From the NCBI GenBank assembly GCA_009617715.1, contig VTFK01000206.1, positions 372,001 to 436,000 of the forward strand: DNA of 64,000 nucleotides, read 5' to 3'. The position numbers and the translations under genes are program-made. Below, in pieces: positions 63,997-64,000 of this stretch. The notes below the pieces were generated by a model, which worked only from the letters and a program-made list of their open reading frames with translations, made no database searches and was not told where the DNA came from. Position 1 is the stretch's first letter, and every line of letters begins with the position of its first letter. This DNA comes from Plectrocnemia conspersa (taxonomy: Eukaryota; Arthropoda; Insecta; Trichoptera; Polycentropodidae).

Positions 63997-64000
63997 CGCA

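Overview
The window is eukaryotic nuclear DNA from an insect: very AT-rich, gene-poor, full of decayed transposons, and carrying a tyramine/octopamine-type receptor whose sequence is clearly insect. I cannot fix the order from the sequence. There are no rRNA, tRNA or CRISPR features that I can see.

Two protein-coding genes are well supported. (1) Complement(8891..10231) is a complete 446-residue type-1 tyramine receptor (TAR1, also called Oct-TyrR), uninterrupted by introns in its coding part. A strong 3' splice site on the same strand just upstream (exon start about 10414) and an in-frame stop 63 nt before the ATG suggest this is the last exon of a gene with a split 5' leader. The leader part visible here carries three upstream ORFs. 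The first exon and promoter would lie to the right, possibly tens of kb away or outside the window. (2) On the + strand, 13224..14339 is a two-exon gene I do not recognise. It has a TATA box and arthropod initiator at the right spacing, a 12-codon first exon, a phase-0 intron, and a second exon of 156 codons. The joined 168-residue product has a signal peptide that is created only by splicing, then one transmembrane helix and a basic tail. If TAR1 has a far-right first exon, this gene sits inside its intron on the opposite strand.

The rest is repeats and unexplained islands. Left part (1-8000): a jockey/CR1-like reverse transcriptase relic (about 1350-2010), a hAT-type non-autonomous element (3205-3490), and an unusual degenerate array (5940-7920) with a recurring GCCGCCATTTTAAAAC box, a large foldback (6551-6890) and a 38-bp perfect palindrome. 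Middle (10900-41000): a Tc1 transposase relic, a second LINE relic with a tandemly duplicated 3' end, a 740-bp direct duplication with GC-rich cores, a mariner relic, a perfect 46-bp hairpin, and further LINE pieces. Right (46000-64000): more hAT ends, a 291-bp inverted-repeat element, a LINE ORF2 piece, and a 238-bp piggyBac-like MITE. A dispersed family with a GAAGAGAGAAGCGGCGG core occurs at least seven times across 23-57 kb.

Between these, short islands of higher GC and complex sequence alternate with almost pure A/T. They contain no convincing genes and look like candidate cis-regulatory or conserved non-coding elements. That reading is inference: conservation cannot be seen from one sequence.
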